This document shows, piece by piece, positions 7,843-16,416 of a stretch of 64,000 bases of DNA; the stretch's first letter is position 1; each line of letters begins with the position of its first letter. The notes under the pieces were generated by a model. The model made no database searches and was not told where the DNA came from. It saw nothing but the letters and a program-made list of their open reading frames with translations. Where the stretch lies: positions 1,736,001 to 1,800,000 of the forward strand of contig CP081102.1 in the NCBI GenBank assembly GCA_025141835.1. The letters run 5' to 3'. The translations under genes were made by a program, and so were the position numbers. Origin of the DNA: Rhodobacteraceae bacterium M385. GTDB taxonomy: Bacteria > Pseudomonadota > Alphaproteobacteria > Rhodobacterales > Rhodobacteraceae.

Positions 7843-8811
7843 TCAGGTCGCGCCAAAGATGTTGTCGATGATGCTAATGGCGGCGGGGCCGACAAGCACG
7901 ACGAAAACGGCAGGCATGATGCAGAAAATGAGTGGAACGGTCATGATGACGGGCAGACGCGCGGCTTTTTCTTCCACCCGCAACAGGCGGTCGGCGCGCA
8001 GTTCCGACATCAGCGTTTTCATTGCCCGCGAGAACGGCGTGCCGTAGCGGTCGGATTGGTCGAGGGTTTGGGTAAAGACCCCGATTTCAGGAAGCGGGAC
8101 ACGGTCGGCAAGCCCCTCGTAAGCGCTGCGGCGGTCGTTGGTCATGCGCATCTCGGCCACCATCTGCAACATCTCGGCCGACAACTCGGGATGGGCCAGG
8201 GCCACTTCATAGGACACCCGTTGCAGCGCGGGTTGAGGGCCAAGGCCCGCTTCACTGGCGATCACCAGCAGTTCCAGCAAGTCCGGCACCCCGGCACGGA
8301 TACGGCCCAAGCGTTGTTTGCGCATGGCGTCCAGCGCGATGTCTACGCCCTTGGACAGGGCCAGCGCGGCGGCGACCTTGGTGGCTAGCGGAATTAAAAG
8401 CGAGTCTTCCGGGGCACGGGTCAAGAACACCCAGCCAACCCCGATAACGGCGGTGGCCAGGGGAAGCAGCGTCTTGGCGAAGGCGTAGATCATCAGCGCA
8501 TCGCGATCCTTGAATCCGGCAGAGCGCAGGTCAGCGGCAGTTTTTTCGGCCTCACCGCCAAGCAAAACGGCCAGACGTTCCCCGACGCTGGTGATAACCG
8601 ACAGGGTGCCGGTGCGCATCCGCTCCAGCAAGGGCGCATCGGGCGTGTTGAGGGGGGAGTTGCTCCCCTTCATCCGCCCGGCCGCGCGCATCAAACGGCG
8701 ATTAGCCGTTGTTTTGATACGCGCGTCAGCGATCAGCGCGGCACAGGCCATCAGGCCAAGGGTCAACCCGCCGAACGCCAGCCAGAAGATGGTGGTGTCA
8801 CCGCTCAGCAT
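7843..8811 (-). CDS. tadC: Tad pilus inner-membrane platform protein TadC
   Basis: This 322-residue protein belongs to the type II secretion GspF family. It has three or four hydrophobic helices (residues about 8-25, 115-135, and two near the C-terminus) and a cytoplasmic helical domain with the F-domain pattern VPDLLELLVIASEAGLGPQPALQ. With TadB it forms the inner-membrane platform on which CpaF acts. An AGGAG lies ahead of the ATG. It follows tadB by 30 bp and precedes the tadE-like gene by 11 bp. Confidence 0.9.
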   Translation of the reverse strand: MLSGDTTIFWLAFGGLTLGLMACAALIADARIKTTANRRLMRAAGRMKGSNSPLNTPDAPLLERMRTGTLSVITSVGERLAVLLGGEAEKTAADLRSAGFKDRDALMIYAFAKTLLPLATAVIGVGWVFLTRAPEDSLLIPLATKVAAALALSKGVDIALDAMRKQRLGRIRAGVPDLLELLVIASEAGLGPQPALQRVSYEVALAHPELSAEMLQMVAEMRMTNDRRSAYEGLADRVPLPEIGVFTQTLDQSDRYGTPFSRAMKTLMSELRADRLLRVEEKAARLPVIMTVPLIFCIMPAVFVVLVGPAAISIIDNIFGAT

Positions 8812-8841
8812 GGGGCCAGCTCCTGAGAATATACTGTAAGA

Positions 8842-9804
8842 TCAAACATCAAGACGCCCCATCCGAACCATCATGAACACGCCAATGATGATACCCATGA
8901 TGCCTGCCGCCAGCAGCTTTTGCCCGCGGGGGTCATAGAACAACGGAGAGAGATACTCGGCGTTGAGCACAAAGATCACCCCGGCGATGCCAAAAGGTAG
9001 GGAGGCGAGGATCATGGCGCTGGCACGGGCCTCGGACGACAGCGCACGGGCCTTTTGCTTCAGGCGGCGACGGTCACGCAACTGCTGGGCAAGGTTTTCG
9101 ATCGTGTCGACCAGATTGCCGCCTGTCTCGGTTTGCAGGGATGTGGCGACGCCGAAGAAGTTGGCCTCGGGCGTGGGCATGCGTGTGGCAAGGTCGGTGA
9201 AGGTGTCGGCCAGCCCGGTGCCAAGAACCAGCTGTCCGTGGCAGGTCGCAAACTCTGAGCGGAGGGGCTCGGGCGCGTTTTCCACCACGATGCTCAGGCT
9301 ATCGGCGACGGGACGGCCCGCTTTCAGGCCGCGGGCGAATACGTCCAGCGCTTCGGGCAGTTGTTGCGTGAAAGCGTTGATCCGGCGGCCATAGGCGATC
9401 TTGAGGATCATGGACAGGCCCACGGCGGGCAGGGCAACGGCAAGAATCGCGGCAAGGAAGGGGGGATGCCCCAGACCAATCGTCAGGCCGGCAAAAACGA
9501 TCAGGACGGCGATGCCGACCTGAACAAGGCATTCCGTGGCCGACAGGCGCAGCCCCGCGCGGGCGATTGCGCCCTCGAGCCGGGCCAGGACGCGGGCCAC
9601 GCCGTTGCCATTGGCAGCAGCCGAGGCGGTGCCGCGTTTACGGCGAGCGGGTGTATCGGTGCCGGTGATCTGACGCGTGGGAAGCGCACGCTCCAACCGT
9701 TCCAGGTGGGCCCGGCGACGACGGTCGAGGGCGATCAACGCCCCCAGTACCACGCCCGCCAGGGCAAGACCGCCCAGAATAAGAAGGATAAGATCAAAGC
9801 CCAT
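8842..9804 (-). CDS. tadB: Tad pilus inner-membrane platform protein TadB
   Basis: This 320-residue GspF-family protein starts with a membrane helix (residues about 3-25), followed by a basic cytoplasmic stretch, two helices near residues 90-130, the F domain (LPEALDVFARGLKAGRPVADSL) and C-terminal helices. It pairs with TadC in the pilus assembly platform. The start codon lies 3 bp after the cpaF stop, so the genes are tightly co-transcribed. Confidence 0.9.
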   Translation of the reverse strand: MGFDLILLILGGLALAGVVLGALIALDRRRRAHLERLERALPTRQITGTDTPARRKRGTASAAANGNGVARVLARLEGAIARAGLRLSATECLVQVGIAVLIVFAGLTIGLGHPPFLAAILAVALPAVGLSMILKIAYGRRINAFTQQLPEALDVFARGLKAGRPVADSLSIVVENAPEPLRSEFATCHGQLVLGTGLADTFTDLATRMPTPEANFFGVATSLQTETGGNLVDTIENLAQQLRDRRRLKQKARALSSEARASAMILASLPFGIAGVIFVLNAEYLSPLFYDPRGQKLLAAGIMGIIIGVFMMVRMGRLDV

Positions 9805-9807
9805 GGA

Positions 9808-11436
9808 TCAGTGCATCCCCAAGATGCGATCTAGATCGTCACCAAGGCCGTATTCGGCGGCACGGGTTGCGAAGTTGGGGCGGTAGCCCGTGTGCACGAA
9901 CTGGCCCTGCACCGCGTCGCGGGTGCTGTCAGGAGAGACTTCAAAGTGGAAGATTTCCTGCAAGGTGATCGCATCACCCGCAAGGCCCGCAATCTCGGAG
10001 ATCGAGGTGATACGGCGGCGGCCATCGCGCATCCGGCTGACCTGCACGATCAGGTGCACGGCATCGGACAATTGCTTGCGCACAACGCCGCCACCGGGGG
10101 CGAAACCTGCCAGTGCGGCCATGCTTTCCACACGGGTCAGTGCCTCGCGCGGGGAGTTGGCGTGGAGGGTGGACATGGACCCGTCGTGGCCCGTGTTCAT
10201 GGCTTGCAGAAGATCCAGCACTTCGTCGCCCCGGATTTCGCCAATGATGATCCGATCAGGGCGCATCCGCAGAGAGTTGCGCACCAGCGTCCGTGTCGTC
10301 ACCTCGCCGTTGCCTTCGATAGAGGGGGGACGGGTTTCAAACCGGACAACATGGGGCTGTTGCAAACGCAGTTCAGCGGCGTCTTCGATGGTGACGATCC
10401 GCTCATCGGCTGGGATGAACTCGGACATGGCATTCATCAGCGTGGTTTTACCCGAGCCGGTACCGCCGGAAATCAGAATGTTCAGGCGTAGCAATGACGC
10501 AAGCCCAAGAAAGCCCGCCATCTGCGACGACAAAGATCCGCCCTCGACCAGTGCGTTGAACTTCACCGCGCGGTTGGGGAATTTACGGATGGTGATCGTG
10601 GGGCCATCAATCGCCAAGGGCGGAATAGCCACGTTTACCCGGCTGCCATCGGCCAGACGCGCATCTACCATGGGCTGTGCTTCATCAATGCGGCGGCCAA
10701 CGTCGGCCACGATGCGGGTGGCGACACCCAGAACATGGGCGTTATCGCGAAAACGCACGTTGGTCAGAGTCAGCTTGCCACCGCGTTCCACATAGACCTG
10801 ATCGGGGCCGTTCACCATGATGTCGGTGATGCTCTCATCGGCCAAAAGCGCCTCGAGCGGGCCGAGGCCAAGCATGTCGGACAGGATCGTGCCCACAAGG
10901 TCAGCGATCTCTGTGCCGTTGAGTTGCAGCTTACGCTCGGACGACAGCTCGGAAATCGCGACGCGGATGTTTTCTTCCTGCACCCGGCGGCTCAGCACGG
11001 CAAGTTCAGCGAAATCCATCCGCTTGGACAGGGCCAGCGTGATCTCATTGGCCATGCGCAGGCGGGCCAAAGTCTCTTCCGAGTTGCCTTGGAATGCTGT
11101 GGAAGCTGCTGGTGCCGGGGCTGCAAATGTCTGCGCCGCCGGCTTGGGAGCGGCGGCAGAGGGGGAGGTCGGCGGAACTGTCAGGCTCGTCTTGGCAGGA
11201 GCAGGGGCGGTAAAGTCACCGGCCACGTCATCTTCGGCCAAGATCGCGGCTGCTTGGGTCAGGATTTGCCGTTGAAGGCTCATCGGCCAGGGGTGGCCGC
11301 TGTCCTCGACCACGAAAGTGATCGCGGCATTGGCACGTTCCGTTGCCGACAGGCCCGCGGCATCAATACGACGGGCAAGGCTCAGGACTTGGTCCAGCGC
11401 CTCCCGCAGGGAGGGTTGTTCAATATGAAGGGTCAT
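9808..11436 (-). CDS. cpaF: Tad pilus assembly ATPase CpaF/TadA
   Basis: This 542-residue hexameric secretion ATPase powers Flp pilus assembly and retraction at the cytoplasmic face. An N-terminal helical part is followed by an Ala/Pro-rich linker (about 75-115) and the catalytic domain. The Walker A motif GGTGSGKTT lies near residue 325. The Asp box is TIEDAAELRLQQPHVVRFETR, the Walker B region is RPDRIIIGEIRGDE, and the His box is TGHDGSMSTLHANSP. The ATG overlaps the cpaE stop codon (ATGA). The N-terminal extension with its low-complexity linker makes it longer than the minimal family member. Confidence 0.94.
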   Translation of the reverse strand: MTLHIEQPSLREALDQVLSLARRIDAAGLSATERANAAITFVVEDSGHPWPMSLQRQILTQAAAILAEDDVAGDFTAPAPAKTSLTVPPTSPSAAAPKPAAQTFAAPAPAASTAFQGNSEETLARLRMANEITLALSKRMDFAELAVLSRRVQEENIRVAISELSSERKLQLNGTEIADLVGTILSDMLGLGPLEALLADESITDIMVNGPDQVYVERGGKLTLTNVRFRDNAHVLGVATRIVADVGRRIDEAQPMVDARLADGSRVNVAIPPLAIDGPTITIRKFPNRAVKFNALVEGGSLSSQMAGFLGLASLLRLNILISGGTGSGKTTLMNAMSEFIPADERIVTIEDAAELRLQQPHVVRFETRPPSIEGNGEVTTRTLVRNSLRMRPDRIIIGEIRGDEVLDLLQAMNTGHDGSMSTLHANSPREALTRVESMAALAGFAPGGGVVRKQLSDAVHLIVQVSRMRDGRRRITSISEIAGLAGDAITLQEIFHFEVSPDSTRDAVQGQFVHTGYRPNFATRAAEYGLGDDLDRILGMH

Positions 11437-12674
11437 CCCTTCACCCGCTTCAGAAAGCCACGGCGTGGTGCGGCTGCGTCAGGCGCTTTGGCCTTTACGG
11501 GTTTAGAGATGTCGTCCCACAGGGCTTGGGCAACTTTGCCGTAGGGGCTGCGCGGTTGGCGTGCCACCAGTGGCACCCCGGCGCGATGGGCGCGCATGAT
11601 TGCGGCGTCCGAGCGGGGCAGGGTGTGGCGAAGGTCAACCTTTAGCGCCTTGGACATGTCTTTCGCCGACAGGCCCGCATCGCGGCGCAGCTCGGTCAGG
11701 ACGGGCACAACGGTCAGCTCTGGCGCGGCCTCTTTCAGCGCGTCCAACATGCGCACGGCCGCGTGAACGCCGGAATAGCCACCGGGCATCACAACGACGA
11801 GGCGGTCCAACGTTTCCAACAACTCAGGCTTGCGCAGAAGCAACTCGCGCGGGGCATCCAGAATGGTGGCCTCAAAGTGCTTGGACAGGGTTGGGATCAG
11901 GTGGGTCATGCCGTCGATGGCACGGGTATCATCGCCGCCGTGGTGCAAATGGGCCGAGTAGATCGACAGCTTCGGCGTCATTTGATCCATAGAAGCGGTC
12001 AGGAAGGTTTCATCCACCCGGTTCGGGGCGGAAAGCGCCTCTAGCAGACCGGGGGTGGGGTTGCGGTTCAGGTCGCAAGCGGCAGAGCCGAAGTGCAGGT
12101 CACCATCGACCAGCGCGGTGTGGCGTACTGCGTTTTTCTTGGTGGAGGAGATATAGGCAAGGTTCTGGGCCAGAAGGCTGGCACCAACGCCGCCGTTGCT
12201 GCCGGTCACGCCAATGCGCAGGGCCGGGTTCGGGTCGGGCACCACGGTAAGTTCGGGCGCGGCAGTGGGGGTGTTGGCAGGAATGCGGCTAAGCGACTCG
12301 ATGATGTCGGCAGAGCTTACGGGAAACGGGAAGTAATCAACCGCCCCCGCAGCGACAATGGCGCGGTAGGTGGAGATATCGGTTTGCTCGCCAAACACCA
12401 CAACACGGGCGCCGGAGCGACGAATTTCAGCTACGCTTTCACAAGCGGTGGACAGGGGCAGGTTACCGATTTCTGTCAGCAAGATATGGGACGCTTTTGA
12501 TGGATCAGCGACACGGGCCGCACCGCTTACGCCACCGCCATACAACTCCGGCTCATTGTTGCCGATGTTGGCAGCGAAGTCCCGGACAACCGCGGCACCC
12601 TGTTCGGTGCAGACATAGGCGGTAACGGGGCTTTCAACGGGAGCAGTTGCAATGGGTTGGACGAGCGACGGCAT
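11433..12674 (-). CDS. cpaE: Tad pilus localisation ATPase CpaE/TadZ
   Basis: This 413-residue protein combines an atypical receiver-like N-terminal domain (about 1-140; VVVFGEQTDISTYRAIVAAGAVDYFPFP) with a MinD/ParA-type P-loop domain. The deviant Walker A appears as GVTGSNGGVGASLLAQNLA near residue 170. Members of this family place the Tad machinery at the cell pole. I start at the ATG preceded by AGGAGG 5 nt upstream, which gives MPSLVQPIATA; longer frames add an unlikely basic stretch. It overlaps cpaF by 4 bp and follows flp by 89 bp. Confidence 0.92.
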   Translation of the reverse strand: MPSLVQPIATAPVESPVTAYVCTEQGAAVVRDFAANIGNNEPELYGGGVSGAARVADPSKASHILLTEIGNLPLSTACESVAEIRRSGARVVVFGEQTDISTYRAIVAAGAVDYFPFPVSSADIIESLSRIPANTPTAAPELTVVPDPNPALRIGVTGSNGGVGASLLAQNLAYISSTKKNAVRHTALVDGDLHFGSAACDLNRNPTPGLLEALSAPNRVDETFLTASMDQMTPKLSIYSAHLHHGGDDTRAIDGMTHLIPTLSKHFEATILDAPRELLLRKPELLETLDRLVVVMPGGYSGVHAAVRMLDALKEAAPELTVVPVLTELRRDAGLSAKDMSKALKVDLRHTLPRSDAAIMRAHRAGVPLVARQPRSPYGKVAQALWDDISKPVKAKAPDAAAPRRGFLKRVKG

Positions 12675-12763
12675 GGGTGCCTCCTGGGGGGAAAGGGAAA
12701 AAGGGACACGCGGAAGGCCCAATACACGGGCGGACCTTCCACGTGCCACACGGGGTAGTAGCT

Positions 12764-12982
12764 TTACGGCACCTCGACTTCGCCTTCTTCTTCCGCTTGA
12801 GCTTCTTGAATCGCCGTTGCAACGGTGTCGAAGCCGGACTCTGTCTCGGTGCCCAAAGTGGCAACGGAACCAACGATCACGGCGGCGATCAGGGCGGCGA
12901 AGAGGCCGTATTCAATCGCGGTGGCGCCGCTTTCGTCTTTGGCGAAGGCAGTGAAGGGGGTGAAGTTAAAGATACGTGTCAT
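12764..12982 (-). CDS. flp: Flp/Tad major pilin
   Basis: This 72-residue prepilin carries the Flp signature KDESGATAIEYGLFAALIAAVIV. Cleavage is expected between G19 and A20, which leaves glutamate and tyrosine at mature positions 5 and 6, followed by a hydrophobic helix and a short acidic tail ending in EAQAEEEGEVEVP. An AGGAG precedes the ATG. It is the first gene of the tad operon. Immediately upstream are two tandem ATGGGTCAT repeats and, further away, an FNR-type box. The prepilin peptidase is not encoded in this window. Confidence 0.94.
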   Translation of the reverse strand: MTRIFNFTPFTAFAKDESGATAIEYGLFAALIAAVIVGSVATLGTETESGFDTVATAIQEAQAEEEGEVEVP

Positions 12983-13031
12983 TGGGGTAGCTCCTAGTGG
13001 GTGATAACGTGGCATGACCAGTTGGCCGCCG

Positions 13032-13051
13032 ATGACCCATTAATGACCCAT
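13032..13051 (-). repeat. Tandem 9-bp repeat ATGGGTCAT upstream of flp
   Basis: Two identical copies of ATGGGTCAT (minus-strand reading) start 11 bp apart, one helical turn, ending about 50 bp before the flp start codon. The phasing suggests a cooperative activator or repressor site; the regulator is not known. Confidence 0.5.
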
Positions 13052-13298
13052 GGGCTGAAAAGTAGATATCCGCCGACGGGGGCAATCACCTACGACTAGA
13101 CCTAGGGATTACGGGCGTACGACCATGGTATGGTGCCAATAAAAACTGAATAAAATCATAATGTTAATCAGTTGTATCTGCGGTGAATTGTAGGTGTATA
13201 CCTGTGTAAAAAGACGGCATAAAAAGGCCAGATTTAGGCCCGTTTCCCTCCGCATTTCGACGGGGGCTGCGGCGTCGTTTTTGGAGGCACAGGAACCC

Positions 13299-13312
13299 TT
13301 GATTCGTATCAA
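13299..13312. promoter_or_regulatory. FNR/FnrL-type box TTGAT-N4-ATCAA
   Basis: TTGATTCGTATCAA is a perfect match to the FNR consensus half-sites. It lies 53 bp beyond the stop codon of the deoR-type gene and 317 bp upstream of flp. No well-placed -10 follows on the minus strand, so a role in the tad operon or in an unannotated small transcript is open. Confidence 0.5.
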
Positions 13313-13364
13313 GTTGTCTCGGTTGAGACTGCACCAGTGAACCCGTACAAACGGGCATGGCGGC

Positions 13365-14129
13365 TTAACGCCCGGTATTGTGAACGCGCACGCCCCATTC
13401 AGCGCAGTGCTGGGCAAGGGGTGGGGCAAGGGGGGCATCGGTGAAGAAGCCGTCCACATCTTGAAGCGAGCAGATGCGCGCGGGGGCGGTGCGGTCGAAC
13501 TTTGATGCATCGGCCACCAGAAACGTCTTGCGCGACCGCGCGACGATGGCTTGGCTCACGCCGACCTCTTGCACGTCAAAGTCCAGCACATCGCCGTCCA
13601 GATCCAGCGCCGAGCAGCCGATCACGGCGTAATCGAGTTTGAACGTATTAATCGTGTCCACCGCCTGCGGTCCGATCAAACCGCCATCGGCCCGGCGCAG
13701 GGTGCCGCCTGTGACGACAATCTCGATGGCGGGGCTTTGGGACAGGATATTGGCGATGTTGAGGTTGTTGGTGACCACCAGAAGGTTCTCGTGGCGACGC
13801 AGATGCTCGGCTACGGCCTCGGTACTGGTGCCGATGTTCAGAAAGACAGAACAATCGTTGGGAATCTGCTGTGCGCAGGCTTGAGCGATCTTCGCCTTCG
13901 CCTCGGCTTGCAGCCCGCGGCGTTCTTCATAGGCGTAGTTATGGGTGCCCGAGGCCGGCATCGCGCCGCCGTGGACCCGATTTAGATAGCCCGCGTGATC
14001 CAACTCGGTCAGGTCGCGTCGGATGGTTTGCACCGTCACCGCAAAATGCGCGGCCAAGCCGTCCACGGTCACTTTGCCGTCGCGGTTGGCGATCTCCAGA
14101 ATTTCGGCTTGTCTGAACCCAAGGGGCAT
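13365..14129 (-). CDS. DeoR/GlpR-family transcriptional repressor
   Basis: This 254-residue regulator has an N-terminal DeoR winged helix (residues about 4-57; QAEILEIANRDGKVTVDGLA ... QTIRRDLTELDHAGYLNRVHGGA) and a C-terminal sugar-phosphate-isomerase-like effector domain with LNIGTSTEAVAEHL, VTNNLNIANIL and IGCSALDLDGDVLDFD. Such proteins sense phosphorylated sugars or glycerol-3-phosphate. It is divergent from methylglyoxal synthase and lies close to ugpBAEC, which favours a GlpR-like role. I start at MPLGFRQAEIL, where family members begin. Confidence 0.88.
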   Translation of the reverse strand: MPLGFRQAEILEIANRDGKVTVDGLAAHFAVTVQTIRRDLTELDHAGYLNRVHGGAMPASGTHNYAYEERRGLQAEAKAKIAQACAQQIPNDCSVFLNIGTSTEAVAEHLRRHENLLVVTNNLNIANILSQSPAIEIVVTGGTLRRADGGLIGPQAVDTINTFKLDYAVIGCSALDLDGDVLDFDVQEVGVSQAIVARSRKTFLVADASKFDRTAPARICSLQDVDGFFTDAPLAPPLAQHCAEWGVRVHNTGR

Positions 14130-14265
14130 GGCGGTCGTCCTATTTGGTGCGGCGCGAAGGTAGCGCGTATGGGCGCGGAACAAAACGGCCCAAGGCAAGG
14201 CGCGGCAACCTAGGTGACGTGCAGGGGCAGGTGCGCTATGGCAAGAACAACCAGCGGAGAGCCCC

Positions 14266-14637
14266 ATGACCACAATTGCCCTTGTCGCCCACGATCAGAA
14301 GAAAGACGCCCTTGTTGCCTGGGCGAAAGCCCATGAAGCATCACTGACGGGGCACACACTATTTGCGACGGGCACAACCGGGGGGCGCTTGCAGGCGGAA
14401 ACGGACCTTGCGGTGACACCTCTGAAGTCCGGGCCCTTGGGCGGTGACGCGCAACTGGGCGCGATGATTGCAGAGGGAAATCTGAAAGTTCTGGTGTTCT
14501 TCATCGATCCGCTTTCAGCGATGCCTCACGATGTTGATGTGAAGTCGCTGATCCGTCTGGCGATTCTCTATGATACGCTTTTGGCGGTTAACGAAGAGAC
14601 GGCCACAGCGGTCATGAAATCGCTTTCCGTCACGTAA
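14266..14637 (+). CDS. mgsA: Methylglyoxal synthase
   Basis: This enzyme converts dihydroxyacetone phosphate to methylglyoxal and phosphate in the cytoplasm. Its 123 residues are shorter than the E. coli protein at both ends, but all key elements are visible: HDxKK at 9-13, the phosphate-binding GTTGG at 36-40, SGPLGGDAQLG with the catalytic aspartate D61, and FFIDPLSAMPHDVDVKSL with H88. It is divergent from the DeoR/GlpR-type gene and upstream of the glycerol-3-phosphate importer. Methylglyoxal formation relieves triose-phosphate accumulation and frees phosphate, which fits the Pho boxes that follow. Confidence 0.93.
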   Translation: MTTIALVAHDQKKDALVAWAKAHEASLTGHTLFATGTTGGRLQAETDLAVTPLKSGPLGGDAQLGAMIAEGNLKVLVFFIDPLSAMPHDVDVKSLIRLAILYDTLLAVNEETATAVMKSLSVT

Positions 14638-15010
14638 TGGTAATTTGTTTTTGGACGGCGAAAACCGTTGATATCCCCGCGCTTATTGCGTGCGGGCAGG
14701 GGGCGAGATGTCCCAAATCCCTTTTGTAACAGGAATATGACAGCCCTCCTTGCGGGTTGTCACATAGGCGTCATGCATAGGGCCTAGTGAGCCCCCACCA
14801 GGGGGCAAAAGACGCCGGGCCGAGTTCTCGGTTCGTAAACGTTTGCACTCTTCCGCTCTGCGTGTAGGCTTCGGCTTCGCGGTGATCCGGGGGGAGGCGC
14901 GTCTTCAATATGCGACCCGGTAACAAATCAGCTCGCCTTGGTATGGACCGAGGCGAAGTCACGCGACACCTGCGGCCCAAAAAGCGGTCGCGTCACGATG
15001 GGAGAGACAA
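14638..15010. other. Intergenic region and long leader before ugpB
   Basis: These 373 bp hold no gene. They contain two Pho-box-like elements (14726-14774), a GCCCCC-ACCA-GGGGGC hairpin (14791-14806), an AAACGTTT palindrome (14838-14845), and then about 160 bp of untranslated leader. AGCGGTCGCGTCACGATGGGAG supplies GGGAG as the ugpB ribosome site. Confidence 0.6.
14726..14774. promoter_or_regulatory. Two Pho-box-like elements upstream of ugpB
   Basis: On the minus strand, 14743-14726 reads CTGTCAT-ATTC-CTGTTAC, two 7-bp direct repeats with a 4-bp spacer that nearly match the PhoB box consensus. On the plus strand, 14757-14774 reads TTGTCAC-ATAG-GCGTCAT with the same 7+4+7 layout. In E. coli ugp is a PhoB target, so phosphate-starvation control of this operon is a reasonable inference. 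Confidence 0.65.
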
Positions 15011-16312
15011 ATGAACTTCAAAAACACAGTAGGCGCGAGCCTTGCACTGGGCCTTATGGCGGGTGCCGCACAGGCACAGACCGAGATCGAATGGTGGCAC
15101 GCCATGGGCGGCCAGCTGGGTGAAACGGTCAACCAGATCGCCGAGAACTTCAACGCCAGCCAAGGCGACTACGTAATTACCCCCGTCTTCAAGGGCACTT
15201 ACGAAGAAACGCTGACAGCCGCCATCGCAGCGTTCCGTGCGGGCGAACAGCCTAACATCGTTCAGGTTTTCGATGCCGGTGCGGCGACCGTTATCGGTGC
15301 CCAGGGCGCGACAATCCCGGTTGAGCAGCTTCTCAACGACAACGGTGTTGGCTTCGACATCGAAGACTATATCTCGGGCGTGCGTAACTTCTATGCCGAC
15401 GCCGATGGCCAGATGATCGGCATGCCGTTCAACTCTTCCACGCCAATCATGTATTTCAACGCCGACGCGCTTGAAGCGGCTGGTGTAGAAGCGCCTGCAA
15501 CATGGGAAGAATTCGCCGAAACCACAGCGCCTGCGCTGGTGGAAGCGGGCTACATCCCGCTGGCACAATCGCACCTGCCTTGGATCTTCACCGAGAACTT
15601 CTTCTCGCGCCACAACCTGCCGTTCGCCACGAACGAGAACGGCTACACCGGCGTAGACACCGAAATTCTGGTGAACCACCCTGCCATCCGCGATCACTTC
15701 ACTGCCCTGACCGAATGGCAGGATGCGGGCTATTTTGAGTGGTACGGCACCGGTTGGGCCGACAACCAAGACCCCTTTGAAGCAGGCGACGTCGCCATGT
15801 GGCTCGGCTCTTCGGGCTCGTTCGGCGGTATCGCTGACCGTGTAGAGTTCAACTTCTCTGCCACTGTGCTGCCTTACTGGGAAGCCGTAACGACCGAGCC
15901 TACGCAAACCTTCATCGGTGGCGCAGCCCTGTTCGCGATGTCCGGTTTTGACGCCGAAGAAAACGCCGCAACGGCCGCCTTCTTCGACTACCTCGACAGC
16001 GTTGACGCGCAGGTCATGTGGCACACTGAAACGGGCTATGTGCCAATCACCACAGCGGCCTACGCTGCTGCGGCTGAGCAAGGTCACTACGATGAATTCC
16101 CCGCCGCCGAAGTTGGCATTCAGCAGCTGATGCTGCCCGCGGGCGAGAACACCCGTGGCTACCGCATGGGCTTCTACGTGCAGATCCGTGACGTGATGAA
16201 CCGTGAGTACGGCCGCATCCTGACCGGTGAAACCACTGTTGAAGACGCCTTCAACACGATCGAGGCGGAAGCCAACGATCTGCTGTCGCGCTTCGCTCAG
16301 ACACAAGGTTAA
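15011..16312 (+). CDS. ugpB: sn-Glycerol-3-phosphate ABC transporter, periplasmic binding protein UgpB
   Basis: This 433-residue protein binds glycerol-3-phosphate (and probably glycerophosphodiesters) in the periplasm. It has a Sec signal peptide (about residues 1-22, ending AGAAQAQ) and the UgpB start of the mature protein EIEWWHAMGGQLGETVNQIAENFN. Further UgpB landmarks are GTYEETLTAAIAAFRAGEQPNIVQV and the FNSSTPIMYFN segment. It is the first gene of ugpBAEC. A 9-bp GC hairpin follows its stop codon, which would help keep binding protein in excess. Confidence 0.95.
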   Translation: MNFKNTVGASLALGLMAGAAQAQTEIEWWHAMGGQLGETVNQIAENFNASQGDYVITPVFKGTYEETLTAAIAAFRAGEQPNIVQVFDAGAATVIGAQGATIPVEQLLNDNGVGFDIEDYISGVRNFYADADGQMIGMPFNSSTPIMYFNADALEAAGVEAPATWEEFAETTAPALVEAGYIPLAQSHLPWIFTENFFSRHNLPFATNENGYTGVDTEILVNHPAIRDHFTALTEWQDAGYFEWYGTGWADNQDPFEAGDVAMWLGSSGSFGGIADRVEFNFSATVLPYWEAVTTEPTQTFIGGAALFAMSGFDAEENAATAAFFDYLDSVDAQVMWHTETGYVPITTAAYAAAAEQGHYDEFPAAEVGIQQLMLPAGENTRGYRMGFYVQIRDVMNREYGRILTGETTVEDAFNTIEAEANDLLSRFAQTQG

Positions 16313-16348
16313 GCCCCAGTTCGGGATTACACCTTCACGCTACTGCAT

Positions 16349-16371
16349 TGGCCGGGCCTTGTGCCCGGCCA
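16349..16371 (+). other. Hairpin between ugpB and ugpA
   Basis: TGGCCGGGC and GCCCGGCCA form a perfect 9-bp stem with a CTTGT loop. No T-run follows, so it likely acts as an mRNA-stabilising or partial-termination element that raises ugpB dosage. Confidence 0.6.
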
Positions 16372-16416
16372 GTTGCCAAGCAAAAACACGTTCAAGACCT
16401 CAGGGGGATACCTTTC

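Larger units (their letters stand above)
12983..13364. other. Intergenic region upstream of flp
   Basis: These 382 bp hold no convincing gene. From right to left (the direction of flp transcription) they show a CCCGT-ACAA-ACGGG hairpin after the deoR-type gene (13342-13355), a perfect FNR-type box (13299-13312), a short GGCC/GGCC stem followed by five T on the minus strand (13241-13221, a weak terminator candidate), an AT-rich stretch (13130-13220), and the tandem ATGGGTCAT repeats (13032-13051). Confidence 0.5.

Noticed and set aside
13221..13241. Strong terminator of a small RNA upstream of flp
   Set aside because: The stem is only 4-5 bp (GGCC/GGCC), so it is recorded only as a weak candidate in the intergenic entry.
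14838..14845. AAACGTTT palindrome upstream of ugpB as a LacI-type operator
   Set aside because: Only 8 bp are symmetric, no LacI-family gene is in the window, and chance occurrence is likely.
14993..16306. 437-codon open frame antisense to ugpB
   Set aside because: It is an exact shadow of ugpB with high-GC codon bias; the translation has no recognisable domain and ugpB is certain.
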